DNA from: Parundibacterium terreum
Lineage (GTDB): Bacteria > Pseudomonadota > Gammaproteobacteria > Burkholderiales > Burkholderiaceae_D
Direction: 5' to 3'
DNA: 64,000 bases
Assembly (NCBI RefSeq): GCF_014636315.1
Contig: NZ_BMED01000006.1
Coordinates: forward strand, 1 to 64,000
Shown here: positions 18,393-27,249 of the stretch, one piece after another
Layout: each line of letters starts with the position of its first letter
Numbering within the stretch: the stretch's first letter is position 1
Position numbers and translations under genes: made by a program
The notes under the pieces: model-generated
Databases searched by the model: none
The model's input: the letters and a program-made list of their open reading frames with translations, nothing else
What the model was told of the DNA's origin: nothing

Positions 18393-19736
18393 ATGAGCAA
18401 TTCAACTGCAATTTGTAGTGACTGTGCTGACAATGTCCACTTGAAGCGACGGATTATTAAAGACGGTTGGCCGCAGTTGTGTTCAATTTGCGTACAAGAG
18501 AAGCCCCATGTCTTCGATGTAGCCCACCTTGCCGGGGTACTAGCGACTATCATCCAGCAAAATTTTGGAACAGGCGACACCCGGTTTGTACTGAGAAATG
18601 ACGATCGAGACCACACCGAGCCCTGCGGCGACACTCTGGAAACTATCGTCTCCGAAATACTCAATCAAGATTTGTATTTTTTGGACGAACTTGTTGTAGC
18701 CATTGTCGAAAGTGAGGATTGCCGCCCCCAAGATGGTGACGAGTGCTTTTTCGGTAACGATGCACAGTACTCTCGCAATCATGAGAGTGTGTCGCTTGAG
18801 TATTTCGATGATCACTGGAATTACTTGATAGGCGAGTTGAAGCATAAGCGTAGATTCTTCAGCGAAGCAGTGCAGCAGTTTTTTAATGGCATATTTGCCG
18901 GCATCGAGACCATCAAAACGTTTGGAACGAACGGACAGACCCTTGAAAACGTTGTTCGTGGCATGGCGCAGGGCATGGTGGTATATCGTGCTCGGGTGAT
19001 CGATGTCAACGGCATTGAGGACATCATGGCGGATCCGTATTCGCAGGTTGGGCCACCTCCCAGGCAAAAGGCAAGAGCGGGACGCATGAGTCCTGATGGC
19101 GTAGTGGTTTTGTATTGCGCAATGCAATCCGAGACGGCGATAGCCGAGCTACGACCTGCTATCGGAGAGACCGTAGCAGTTGTCGGACTGGCTTTCAATC
19201 AATCATTGCGATTGCTGGACTTTGAGCGATTGGAACGATCATTTGACGATAACTGGAGTTTGCTTCAGGAAGATTTTCGAACAGCTCGGGAGACCAGGCA
19301 GTTTTTGAGAAAATTACATAAGCTGATAACCAAACCCATCGTCCCTGGTCATGAGGCTGACTACATTATTACGCAAACAATGGCCGAATACCTCGCGCAC
19401 GTTCATAAACCAGAAATAGACGGGATCATGTTTAAGTCGGCGCAAAATGCCGGTGGTACGAACGTAGTTCTATTCCCTGTCCGAGATTTGCTGGAGGTCG
19501 ATAAGGATGTTTTTCCCGTCGAATACGCTCCCAACAGTTTGTTGTTTCATCGCGTCGAAGGTGTCCAGTATAGCTCCAACCGATTAGAGATAATTCCTAA
19601 GGACAAGGGTGGTTATGACCTTTACACTGCGCGTGATCTACGGGATGCCGAGGACGCTTACAACGCAGAGCGTGAGCTAAATTTTCCGGATGTTTTTAAG
19701 GCACGAGCGGAAATGAGCAGCGATGACGATTCCTAG
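18393..19736 (+). CDS. RES-domain protein with zinc ribbon and HEPN/RES N-terminal domain
   Basis: 447 residues from the ATG at 18393, which has TGAGGA 5 bases upstream; an earlier in-frame ATG (18360) lacks one. N-terminal CxxC...CxxC (CSDC, CSIC) forms a zinc ribbon. A helical segment (~45-185) resembles the HEPN/RES N-terminal domain. The RES domain carries the signature residues: Arg199/Arg201 in YRAR, Glu252 in TAIAELRP, Ser349 in MFKS and Asn357 in GTNVVLF. RES toxins of Xre-RES systems (for example MbcT) destroy NAD+, so NAD+ depletion in the host cell is the expected activity. The XRE gene faces it tail to tail rather than preceding it as in classical pairs. Confidence 0.88.
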   Translation: MSNSTAICSDCADNVHLKRRIIKDGWPQLCSICVQEKPHVFDVAHLAGVLATIIQQNFGTGDTRFVLRNDDRDHTEPCGDTLETIVSEILNQDLYFLDELVVAIVESEDCRPQDGDECFFGNDAQYSRNHESVSLEYFDDHWNYLIGELKHKRRFFSEAVQQFFNGIFAGIETIKTFGTNGQTLENVVRGMAQGMVVYRARVIDVNGIEDIMADPYSQVGPPPRQKARAGRMSPDGVVVLYCAMQSETAIAELRPAIGETVAVVGLAFNQSLRLLDFERLERSFDDNWSLLQEDFRTARETRQFLRKLHKLITKPIVPGHEADYIITQTMAEYLAHVHKPEIDGIMFKSAQNAGGTNVVLFPVRDLLEVDKDVFPVEYAPNSLLFHRVEGVQYSSNRLEIIPKDKGGYDLYTARDLRDAEDAYNAERELNFPDVFKARAEMSSDDDS

Positions 19737-19815
19737 CGAATACACCAGAAAGAAAGCCACCTCTCTTGCGCCATATAGGGGCGGCAATTAAATAGCGCCC
19801 CAAGACTTCATCGTT

Positions 19816-20076
19816 TCATTCTTTATCAAAGAAATTCAGCATCTCCGCAGGCGCTACATCCAGCGTGCTCGCAAGGATGCAAATGTTGACTAGGGCGATA
19901 TTTCTTTGCCCCCTCTCTATGCCCCCAATGTAAGACCTACCCAAACCGCTTTCCAGCGCCAATCTCTCTTGGGACCACCCATGCGCCTTTCTTAGCGTTA
20001 CCAAATGCCGGCCGAACAGCTGTAGTGGGTTGTATTCCATGTTACCGCATTTGTAAGTATTAATACTCCAAAGCAT
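19816..20076 (-). CDS. XRE-family helix-turn-helix regulator
   Basis: 86 residues from ATG 20076 (AAAGG about 11 bases upstream), or 74 from ATG 20040 (weak ribosome site); the conserved domain starts just after the second Met. It is a single lambda-repressor-like HTH: LVTLRKAHGWSQERLALES, then GLGRSYIGGIERGQRNI, ending in AEMLNFFDKE. It resembles short stand-alone controllers of restriction-modification and toxin operons. It converges with the RES gene (80 bases between stops), so it could act on RES from a separate promoter or control the operon starting at 20313. Confidence 0.9.
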   Translation of the reverse strand: MLWSINTYKCGNMEYNPLQLFGRHLVTLRKAHGWSQERLALESGLGRSYIGGIERGQRNIALVNICILASTLDVAPAEMLNFFDKE

Positions 20077-20189
20077 AAATATTTGACCTTTATAAGGCCA
20101 CGCTCTATAGTGACACGTCCTATGAGTGACAATTTGGTTGAATATTTATCAATACACAAGGCAGTAGCTTCATGCATGCGCATGTCCTT

Positions 20190-20229
20190 TTGAGGGGCCG
20201 TCACCACATAGCTCGGTATAACCCCTCAA
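20190..20229. repeat. 8-bp inverted repeat upstream of the 231-aa gene
   Basis: Arms TTGAGGGG (20190-20197) and CCCCTCAA (20222-20229) are separated by 24 bases between the divergent XRE gene and the 231-residue gene. It could form a hairpin or bind a regulator. It has no T-tract and is 83 bases before the 20313 start. Confidence 0.35.
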
Positions 20230-20312
20230 CTTACGACATTGCTTTTGGCAGTTAAAACACATCCCATTTCGCTGTCTATTACTCACGTATTTGCTCTTTT
20301 TTAATTTCACCC

Positions 20313-21008
20313 ATGACCGAAAATACCCAATTCGAAAAAACCTTTTCCGTTGACGGTGACGAATTTCAATTCTATGGCAGCGCTGGCAAGGTGCTTTCTG
20401 TTACGTACACCAGCAATACAAAAGTACGCCAAACGAACCAGGTTTTCGCAATTAGTGGCACTGTCTCTGGCACTTCTCACGTCACATCAAGCGTTGAGGA
20501 ATTTACTGATCTGTGGCTACGTGACGATAACGGCGCCGAGACGAATTTTCGACTTCGCGGCCGTTTGCCTGCCCGTGAAGGGCACACTATTTTCAAAGTA
20601 AGGCTAGCCGGAAAAAAAGTAATTGCCGATCCCGAGCAGGTCGGGACGCTGGACTCGGCACGAAACGTTCCATATTCAATGTTCAATCATGACACTGGGA
20701 ATTACTTGTTTCGGTATCCGACCAAGGTATTTACACAAACCGGCGAATCGGCAGGGTGGGTTCCGAGACCAGATGCGCTCACGTGGATCATTATGATCTT
20801 CTGTATTTTGCTGTGGGGCATAGGCCTAATACCTATCGTGTATATCTTGGTTAAAGCTTACAAATTTGGCGACCTGCAAGAGAAGTGCTTGGATATTCAG
20901 AAGAGGATTGAGCTGGAGCACCTGGAGTTCTTGAAACATCTGAAAAAGAAGAACCTATCGGTGCCTGTCGAGACGGAGGATACCTTGGATGAACTCAACA
21001 GCCAATGA
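20313..21008 (+). CDS. Hypothetical membrane protein (231 aa)
   Basis: No family recognised. Residues 1-140 are soluble and beta-rich without a signal peptide. A strongly hydrophobic stretch near 157-185 (TWIIMIFCILLWGIGLIPIV) forms one long or two short spans. The last ~45 residues are helical and highly charged (ELEHLEFLKHLKKKN), a likely cytosolic coiled coil. There is no clear ribosome site at the ATG. The gene overlaps the next by 20 bases and so belongs with it. Confidence 0.72.
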   Translation: MTENTQFEKTFSVDGDEFQFYGSAGKVLSVTYTSNTKVRQTNQVFAISGTVSGTSHVTSSVEEFTDLWLRDDNGAETNFRLRGRLPAREGHTIFKVRLAGKKVIADPEQVGTLDSARNVPYSMFNHDTGNYLFRYPTKVFTQTGESAGWVPRPDALTWIIMIFCILLWGIGLIPIVYILVKAYKFGDLQEKCLDIQKRIELEHLEFLKHLKKKNLSVPVETEDTLDELNSQ

Positions 21009-21399
21009 TAGCGACGAGCATCAATGGAATCCTGACCTGTTAAATCAGATTCCGGAAGATTTCCCCTATCCTAAGCAAACGCCTGGATCAATCGGCGGCT
21101 TTCAGGCCAAAGTATTGATGACCGAGTATGAGGGGCAATTTTATATTTCGGGAACGACTCCGCGCGATCGCTGGGCTCGCTGGGACCGCTGCGAGGACCT
21201 GGTCCAGCAGCTAAAAGAAAAGTGCCTTGAATCAAAAGCAGGTAAGCGCGCCCACCTGCAGGAAGTCGACATCCTGGATCAGTACTTTGAACGCCTACTA
21301 AAAACAAACTGGACGTCGCCGGAAGAGGCCCAATGGGTAATCCGGCGTATCGCCGGCTTGCTCTCCTGGCCGGTCCCTGAATCGGCGAACGCGCTTTAA
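20989..21399 (+). CDS. Hypothetical small protein (136 aa)
   Basis: No recognised family. The protein is acidic at the N-terminus and Trp-rich (RDRWARWDRCEDLVQQLKEK) with a helical C-terminal half containing TSPEEAQWVIRRIAGLLSWP. A GGAGG ribosome site lies within the end of the upstream membrane-protein gene, and the two overlap by 20 bases. The metallophosphoesterase follows 38 bases later on the same strand, so three genes may form one operon. Confidence 0.72.
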   Translation: MNSTANDSDEHQWNPDLLNQIPEDFPYPKQTPGSIGGFQAKVLMTEYEGQFYISGTTPRDRWARWDRCEDLVQQLKEKCLESKAGKRAHLQEVDILDQYFERLLKTNWTSPEEAQWVIRRIAGLLSWPVPESANAL

Positions 21400-21437
21400 G
21401 TGCCGGTAATCCAGCAACCTGGGAAGGAGTTTTCCTT

Positions 21438-22232
21438 ATGAGACTGTTAGTAATGTCCGACCTGCATCTAGATCTCTGGGAAGACGACGGTCCCACATGT
21501 GATCTAGCGCTTAGCCGGCCCGACGTCGTGCTGCTGGTTGGCGACATCCACAAAGGTGCACGGGGAATCACGTGGACAGCCCGCACTTTCAAGAGCATCC
21601 CGGTAATCTACGTCGCCGGCAACCACGAGTTTTACGATGCGAACCTGGAAACCGTATTGGCTGAGATGGCGGAAGCAGCCGGGAAAACAGCCAATGTGCA
21701 TTTTCTTCATGCGGAAGAGATTGTACTTGGCGGCAATCGCTTCCTCGGTTGCACGCTGTGGACCAACTTTAGGTTGATGTCGGACGAGCCGGCCGACAGG
21801 CTGATTGCGATGGAGATCGCGCAAGGCAGCCCTGACTACAAATGCATACGGCTCAAGAGCCAGAAATTTCGCCCATTACGCCCGAGCGATACCGCCCGTT
21901 TCCATGCGGAGCAAAAAGCCTGGCTGCAACGGAAGCTGGCGGAACCCTTCGCCGGCAAGACGATAGTAGCGACTCATATGGCGCCCTGCCTGGAAAGCAT
22001 AGAGCCACAAGATCGGCAAAATCCGCAAGCCGCCGCGTACGCCTCCCGGCTGGATGACTTGGTGGCACAAGCGGATCTCTGGGTGCATGGCCATTTGCAT
22101 CACCGTTCCGACTATCTACGTGGGCGTGCACGCGTGATATGCAATCCACGTGGATATTGGATTCCCGGTATTGGCACCGAAAATCACCGCTTTGATCCCA
22201 ATTTCATCGTCGAATTGGGATCGGAGTCGTAA
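21438..22232 (+). CDS. Calcineurin-like metallophosphoesterase
   Basis: 264 residues. All metal-site motifs of the family are present in order: DLH near residue 9, GDIHKG, GNHEFYD, THMAP and HGHLHH. The enzyme should hydrolyse phosphate esters or phosphodiesters with a two-metal centre; the substrate cannot be told from sequence. A GGAAGGAG ribosome site lies 9 bases before the ATG. There is no signal peptide, so it is cytosolic. It follows two hypothetical genes closely; phosphoesterases of this class also occur as parts of defence loci. Confidence 0.92.
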   Translation: MRLLVMSDLHLDLWEDDGPTCDLALSRPDVVLLVGDIHKGARGITWTARTFKSIPVIYVAGNHEFYDANLETVLAEMAEAAGKTANVHFLHAEEIVLGGNRFLGCTLWTNFRLMSDEPADRLIAMEIAQGSPDYKCIRLKSQKFRPLRPSDTARFHAEQKAWLQRKLAEPFAGKTIVATHMAPCLESIEPQDRQNPQAAAYASRLDDLVAQADLWVHGHLHHRSDYLRGRARVICNPRGYWIPGIGTENHRFDPNFIVELGSES

Positions 22233-22392
22233 TTGGACGCTTGTGGCGCCTGCGCCCTAATCCACCATTGAGATCGTTAGTTACGCTGTAAGCATAAATA
22301 TGTTGGATATCTCACCCGTTTACGCGTACAGATTGGGAACGTGAAGGGTCGCCGGCGAGCGGGGGAAATTGAACATTCTGTGAGGCGGCACC

Positions 22393-23742
22393 ATGAGGGA
22401 AGTGAATGTGTATGACGACCGCCGATTGGTCGGAACGCTTCAGCAGAATGCTGCGAACCAGCAGTATTCGTTTATCTACAGTGCCGAATGGCTGAACGAT
22501 CCGCGCAATTACCCGTTGTCTCCGTCCATACCCCTGGCGCCAGGCGATGTGCCAGCTACGCTTCATAACTCGGCAGTTTATAACTTTTTCGTCAACCTTC
22601 TTCCAGAAGGCCAGGCTTTCGACGAAGCGTCAGCCTTATATCAGGTTTCCAAAACAGACTTGTTCGGTCTTTTGGCCGCCCTTGGTCGAGAAACAGCGGG
22701 AGCTCTCTCCATTCGGCCATCGGAACAACAAGACCACCGTACAAACCATAATCCCGTTGTCGATGTGCTTCGTCCGGTCTCTAGCACTGAGTTGGTTGAA
22801 CGGATCAAATCCCGGCCATCCGATCCGTTTTCTGTCTGGGACCACAGTGTATGGGGCGCGATTGCCGGCTACCAAGACAAATTATCCGTACTTGAAAGCG
22901 AAGGTGAATGGTTCTTGGCCAGTGGAGAGCAAGTCGCCAGCACGATCATCTTAAAACCTGAGCCGATCAACACAAATTGGGCGGGACTCACCAGCAATGA
23001 GTTTTTCTGCATGCTACTTTCTCGTGCAATTGGCTTGCCAACCGCGCAGGTAGCACTATTGCATTTGCCTGAGCCAGTTCTGGCGATCAGTCGGTTTGAC
23101 CGTAGAAGAACCCGTGACGGCGTTGTTCGGATCAATGCCATTGACGGTTGCCAGGCATTGGGGCTCGCGCCGATGTTTAAGTATGAACTGCTTTACGGCA
23201 CTGGATTAGATGTTAGGCATTATCGAGACGGCGCCTCGCTGCCAAAGCTATTTGAACTCCTGAAGGCATTTCCTGATGCGAACGCTCAACGGTTGCAGTT
23301 GCTTCGCTGGTGTATTCTGCAGGTTGTAATTGGGAACACCGATGCACATGCCAAAAATGTTTCGTTTTTCAATGACCATAACGGCATGCGCCTAGCGCCA
23401 GCCTATGACTTGGTCAGCACATTTGTGTTCAGCGACAATCCGACTAAAGAAGCTTTTTCGATGGCGATTGGTGATGCATTTACAGAAAATGAAATGACTC
23501 CGTATGAATGGGCACATTTCGGTTTTTTACTTGGCCTATCCGCCGACTTGATAGCAAGCGAGCTGACTGATGTTGCATCGAGGCTTCAAACGGCATTACC
23601 GGATGCCAAAAGACATGCTCTGAACCTTGGAGCAGATTCACTCATGGTTGAAATGGTGAGTGCCATAATCGAACGGACGACGGCTAAATTTTCAAAGATG
23701 GCTCGAAGAATTGCAGTGATCGAGCAGGGACTGTTTCTGTAA
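22393..23742 (+). CDS. hipA: HipA-family serine/threonine kinase toxin
   Basis: 449 residues, close to E. coli HipA (440). The HipA N-terminal domain opens with VNVYDDRRLVGTL. The kinase core shows GYQDKL near 157, a catalytic loop GNTDAHAKN (Asp317, Asn322) and the metal-binding Asp339 in YDLVST. Known HipA proteins phosphorylate glutamyl-tRNA synthetase and related targets and cause dormancy. A GAGGCGG ribosome site precedes the ATG. No hipB-like HTH gene lies directly upstream (the 160 bases before it hold no ORF). The nearest HTH is the XRE gene at 19.8-20.1 kb on the other strand. Confidence 0.92.
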   Translation: MREVNVYDDRRLVGTLQQNAANQQYSFIYSAEWLNDPRNYPLSPSIPLAPGDVPATLHNSAVYNFFVNLLPEGQAFDEASALYQVSKTDLFGLLAALGRETAGALSIRPSEQQDHRTNHNPVVDVLRPVSSTELVERIKSRPSDPFSVWDHSVWGAIAGYQDKLSVLESEGEWFLASGEQVASTIILKPEPINTNWAGLTSNEFFCMLLSRAIGLPTAQVALLHLPEPVLAISRFDRRRTRDGVVRINAIDGCQALGLAPMFKYELLYGTGLDVRHYRDGASLPKLFELLKAFPDANAQRLQLLRWCILQVVIGNTDAHAKNVSFFNDHNGMRLAPAYDLVSTFVFSDNPTKEAFSMAIGDAFTENEMTPYEWAHFGFLLGLSADLIASELTDVASRLQTALPDAKRHALNLGADSLMVEMVSAIIERTTAKFSKMARRIAVIEQGLFL

Positions 23743-23860
23743 ATGCTTGGCCTCCGAATTCGGACTGGCCGCTGCTAGTGCCTCAGTATATCTGGGGAGA
23801 TATTTGTGACCAATGCGGAATGTACATACTGCGGTTTTTGTAAGCCTGTAAAAATTGTCA

Positions 23861-23876
23861 GTAGGAATATTCCTAC
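23861..23876. promoter_or_regulatory. Perfect 16-bp palindrome upstream of phospholipase D gene
   Basis: GTAGGAATATTCCTAC reads the same on both strands and sits 155 bases before the preferred start of the phospholipase D-like gene. The length and symmetry fit a dimeric-regulator site, but no known operator was recognised. Confidence 0.4.
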
Positions 23877-24030
23877 GAATGAACTAATGTGCCTTGGCAG
23901 TTCTTATTTCAAAAAAATATCTCTTAAGATTACTCGGTATCCCGCCAATCGAATGGTTGAGCTCAGGATGTGCCTGAGGCGACCGCCTGTATCCAAAACC
24001 AGTATTTGTAAAATCTTTCTCGGAGAAGAT

Positions 24031-25710
24031 ATGCGCGCCAAGAAAAGTGGGAATGGTCTAGCCATTCAAGCGATCGCTGGTACACATGTAGTCATACTCG
24101 GGTGGGATTTGGTTGATAACACCCTCAAGAAAGGTCTTCTCGGGTTTGCGATACAACGTACCGACCACACCGAAGGCGAGTCCTATTGGCTTAGAGGCAT
24201 GAAATCATTTCCAGATACGTCCCCTCCGCTGGGACCAGGCGGAGATGCCTCCACTTTTGAGCAACCTCTGCAGGGATTTCAATGGGGTGACTATACCGCG
24301 AAACCGGGCCACTCCTACACGTATTTGCTCGTGGCAATGTATGGAAAGCCGGGAAATCTAGACGCAAAAAATTCCATCGCAGTCAAAATACAAACCGAGC
24401 CTGAATGGGGCACGCCAGAAAGTGTACACAGCATATTTTTCAATCGAGGTGCCGTCGCCTCACAGGAATATGCAAGGCGATTTCAGAATAAGCGACCTGA
24501 TGTAGTTGGTGCTCCGGCCTACACTTGGTTATCTCGCGGCCTGGAGGAAGCTATTCTAGCCTTCGTTGACCGGGCCAAGGACCATAGCTTTAGCTTGCGC
24601 GGAGCATTTTACGAATATCAATGGGCCGACATCCTAAGAGAGCTAAAAGTTGCCGAAGACCGTGGAGTTGACGTAGAGATCGTCTACGACGCGATACAAA
24701 ACGCCAAAATGGATCCTGTGTCGAAGAATGAATCTGCAATCGCTTTAACAAAAATAAAAAATTTCTGTACTGGATTCCAAAACGGCAAATTGATGCACAA
24801 TAAATTTCTTGTGCTGTTAAAAAATGGTAACCCAATTGCAGTTTTAACTGGATCTACTAATCTTACGGAAAACGGTATATTCGGGCATCTCAACTGCGCT
24901 CACATCATTGATGATGCCTCCGTTGCACAAGACTATCTCCAGTATTGGTTGGAGTTGAAAAAAGACCCCGGAACCGACGATCTAAGATCTTGGACTGACC
25001 AAAATACCCCGGTGCCTACAATTCCCTTGGCGAAGGGCATTTCAAAGGTATTTTCACCGCAAACAGGACTTTCAACACTTCGTTCGTACGGGGATATTGC
25101 TGGTCTTGCGAAACGCGGCTTATTTATGACATTTGCTTTCGGCATGAACAAAGTGTTTCAACCTGTCTATCGACGTGATGACGATGTCTTACGTTTTGCG
25201 CTAATGGAAAAAGAGGGCAACGGAGCTAGCCTCGAAAAGGGTAAACAAGAAATTGGCGAAATTAGGAAATTGGAAAATGTTCTGGTTGCTGTCGGCCATA
25301 ACATTTCCGTTAACAGTTTTGATCGATGGCTAAAGGAAGCCAGTTCTGCAGTTGCAAAGGCAAACGTGCATTGGATCCACACAAAATTTATGTTGGTTGA
25401 TCCACTCGGCAATGACCCCATCGTAATTAGCGGCTCAGCAAATTTCAGCGACCCAAGCACAAACACGAACGAAGAAAACATGCTGCTTATTCGGGGGGAT
25501 AAACGTGTTGCAGACATCTATCTCGGCGAATTCATGCGATCATTTGCACACTATGCATTTCGCGAGGCACTCTTTATTCACCAGCAGGAAGGTAACAGCA
25601 CTGCCGACTGGAAACCTCAAAATCTCGCTACGGATAATTCTTGGCTTGGTACCTACTTCAAACCAAATTCGGCTGGCGCATTGAAGAGGCTCTATTTTTC
25701 TGGGCAATAG
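24031..25710 (+). CDS. Phospholipase D-like protein with FN3-like N-terminal domain
   Basis: 559 residues from ATG 24031, chosen for its CGGAGAAG ribosome site and because the family pattern begins at KSGNGLAIQAIAGTHVV. The frame stays open to a GTG at 23806 (also with a GGGGAG site), which would add 75 residues including CxxCxxC. Residues ~1-125 resemble a fibronectin-III-like domain. Two HKD half-sites follow: His256-x-Lys with GSTN but Leu in the Asp position, and His450-x-Lys-x4-Asp with GSAN intact. Such proteins cleave phosphodiesters in lipids or nucleic acids. No signal peptide. A small membrane protein gene follows by 168 bases. Confidence 0.88.
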   Translation: MRAKKSGNGLAIQAIAGTHVVILGWDLVDNTLKKGLLGFAIQRTDHTEGESYWLRGMKSFPDTSPPLGPGGDASTFEQPLQGFQWGDYTAKPGHSYTYLLVAMYGKPGNLDAKNSIAVKIQTEPEWGTPESVHSIFFNRGAVASQEYARRFQNKRPDVVGAPAYTWLSRGLEEAILAFVDRAKDHSFSLRGAFYEYQWADILRELKVAEDRGVDVEIVYDAIQNAKMDPVSKNESAIALTKIKNFCTGFQNGKLMHNKFLVLLKNGNPIAVLTGSTNLTENGIFGHLNCAHIIDDASVAQDYLQYWLELKKDPGTDDLRSWTDQNTPVPTIPLAKGISKVFSPQTGLSTLRSYGDIAGLAKRGLFMTFAFGMNKVFQPVYRRDDDVLRFALMEKEGNGASLEKGKQEIGEIRKLENVLVAVGHNISVNSFDRWLKEASSAVAKANVHWIHTKFMLVDPLGNDPIVISGSANFSDPSTNTNEENMLLIRGDKRVADIYLGEFMRSFAHYAFREALFIHQQEGNSTADWKPQNLATDNSWLGTYFKPNSAGALKRLYFSGQ

Positions 25711-25878
25711 ATATTGATCGACGATTGAGCGAGTCAGCAGCATAGAAGTATAGTAACGACGACCTCCCACGGGTCCTGTTAATCCACAACAAATCACTAG
25801 CAGAAGCTTTTTCTGATTTGATCTTCGTCCAAGAAAAAAGTAAAGGCATTGCTGCATTCAATCTCCATCGAGGTATAT

Positions 25879-26388
25879 ATGTCTGCTCCGGTTGCATTTG
25901 ATTCCTCGTTTATCGTTGCGGTTGCAACCGAAATTGCAAAGTGGATAGTCCCTCTGGCTGGCGCATTCATAGCCGTATTCTTTACCCCTTTGCTGGACAA
26001 AATCAAATTGCGTCTGAATCGCGCAGATCTAAGCGCGAAACAATTTGAGGAGTTTGCGTGCGATTTAAGTGCATTTATATTTAACGCAGAGCTCATGTAC
26101 GAATTTCGCACCAATGGATGGGATATCGATCAGCTGGTAGATGGTTACAACACCTCAGTAACCACCTTTCGAACAAAAGAATTTGTATATCTTTCATGGG
26201 CACGCAGATTTTGGACCGCTGAAGAATACCCAATGTTTGAAAAAGTGATCGCGTCCGTTCGCAAGATAGACGAGGCTGTACATAGATTTAATGACGGGAG
26301 GTCAGATAGGGAACGGATTGCCGCAATTGGCGACGAAATAGTCCCTCTGCGAGGCTTTGCAAAAGCACTACTAGTTCCAAATAAATAA
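25879..26388 (+). CDS. Hypothetical single-span membrane protein (169 aa)
   Basis: Start at 25879 is supported by a GAGG site just upstream; a TTG-type start further upstream lacks one. One membrane segment near residues 20-38 (WIVPLAGAFIAVFFTPLL) is followed by a helical cytosolic domain with many aromatic and charged residues. No family recognised. It follows the phospholipase D-like gene on the same strand and may be its partner or anchor, which is inference from position only. Confidence 0.7.
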   Translation: MSAPVAFDSSFIVAVATEIAKWIVPLAGAFIAVFFTPLLDKIKLRLNRADLSAKQFEEFACDLSAFIFNAELMYEFRTNGWDIDQLVDGYNTSVTTFRTKEFVYLSWARRFWTAEEYPMFEKVIASVRKIDEAVHRFNDGRSDRERIAAIGDEIVPLRGFAKALLVPNK

Positions 26389-26568
26389 GTAGTAGCGGAA
26401 TTTTTTTTGAGCGAGTTTGAAATTCAATCCCAACGTCTAGTTCACTTTTGAAAGCCTGACTGCATCCAACCCATTTGCGGAGGCCCATTCATCGATCAGA
26501 ATCGTTTTTAGATTGTATTGTAAAGCCCCGTTTTTATTTTTTTCGTTCGAATATTAAATAGGCATGTT

Positions 26569-27061
26569 ATGAAAAATTTTACTCGACCTTTATTTTTTAT
26601 GTGCTTGCTGCTCGCCTCAAGTTTTGCCAATGCCGACGACAAAAGCGATTGTTCCGCGGGCCAGGGCACTTTTTTGATTGGCGAAGTAGTGACTGGCCCG
26701 ACATTTTCTCACGGTCAATTTTTAAAAGGTATTGAGCTTTCTCATACCCATCTAAAAGTAAAAGTGGACGGACCCCGGAATTTATGATGTCGCGATTGAT
26801 AATGTATTCGCCACAGACTACGAAAAGAACAGTAAAAGTATTCCTGCTTCATTGCGAAAAATTAAGGTCGGTGATCGCGTCGAATTATGTGGACAAAAAT
26901 ACCCCGACGGAGAAACAGGAATTCATTGGGTGCATACTGATTGCGGGAATCCCCCCAGTGAAAGCAAACCAAACGGCTTTATCAAAATTATTGGGAGCAA
27001 CGGCACAGCGGGCGCTAATTTGGAGAGCGCTCAGACATATTGCCGACTTTGGAAACACTGA
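26569..27061 (+). pseudogene. Frameshifted secreted DUF3465-like protein
   Basis: The first frame gives a signal peptide (FFMCLLLASSFANA) and GTFLIGEVVTGPTFSHGQ, and stops at 26785-26787. The +1 frame continues without a break: DPGIYDVAIDNVFATDYEK, IKVGDRVELCGQKY, GIHWVHTD and a C-terminal RLWKH. Removing one C from the CCCC run at 26773-26776 restores a single ~163-residue protein. The HWVHTD...GFIKI pattern is like DUF3465 proteins. It may be a true frameshift, a sequencing error in the C run, or phase-variable slippage. Predicted product before damage: small periplasmic protein with several Cys residues. Confidence 0.75.
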
Positions 27062-27249
27062 AATGATTGCTGGCTGTCCAAGTTAGTTAGGGAAAATTTA
27101 TATTTTTGATTCGAGCGAATCGCCATACCTGAAGAAGTTCATTTCTTTTTTAAATGTTTTGAGGCCTACGTCGCGGATGGATGGAGTGAAACGGACAGCA
27201 TTTTGTGTCATACGGTTTTTTAACTGATATCTTTTAGCTTCTCGCAAGT

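Noticed and set aside
23806..24030. 75-residue N-terminal extension of the phospholipase D-like gene from GTG 23806
   Set aside because: It has a fair ribosome site, but the family pattern begins at 24031, which also has a good ribosome site. Kept as an alternative only.
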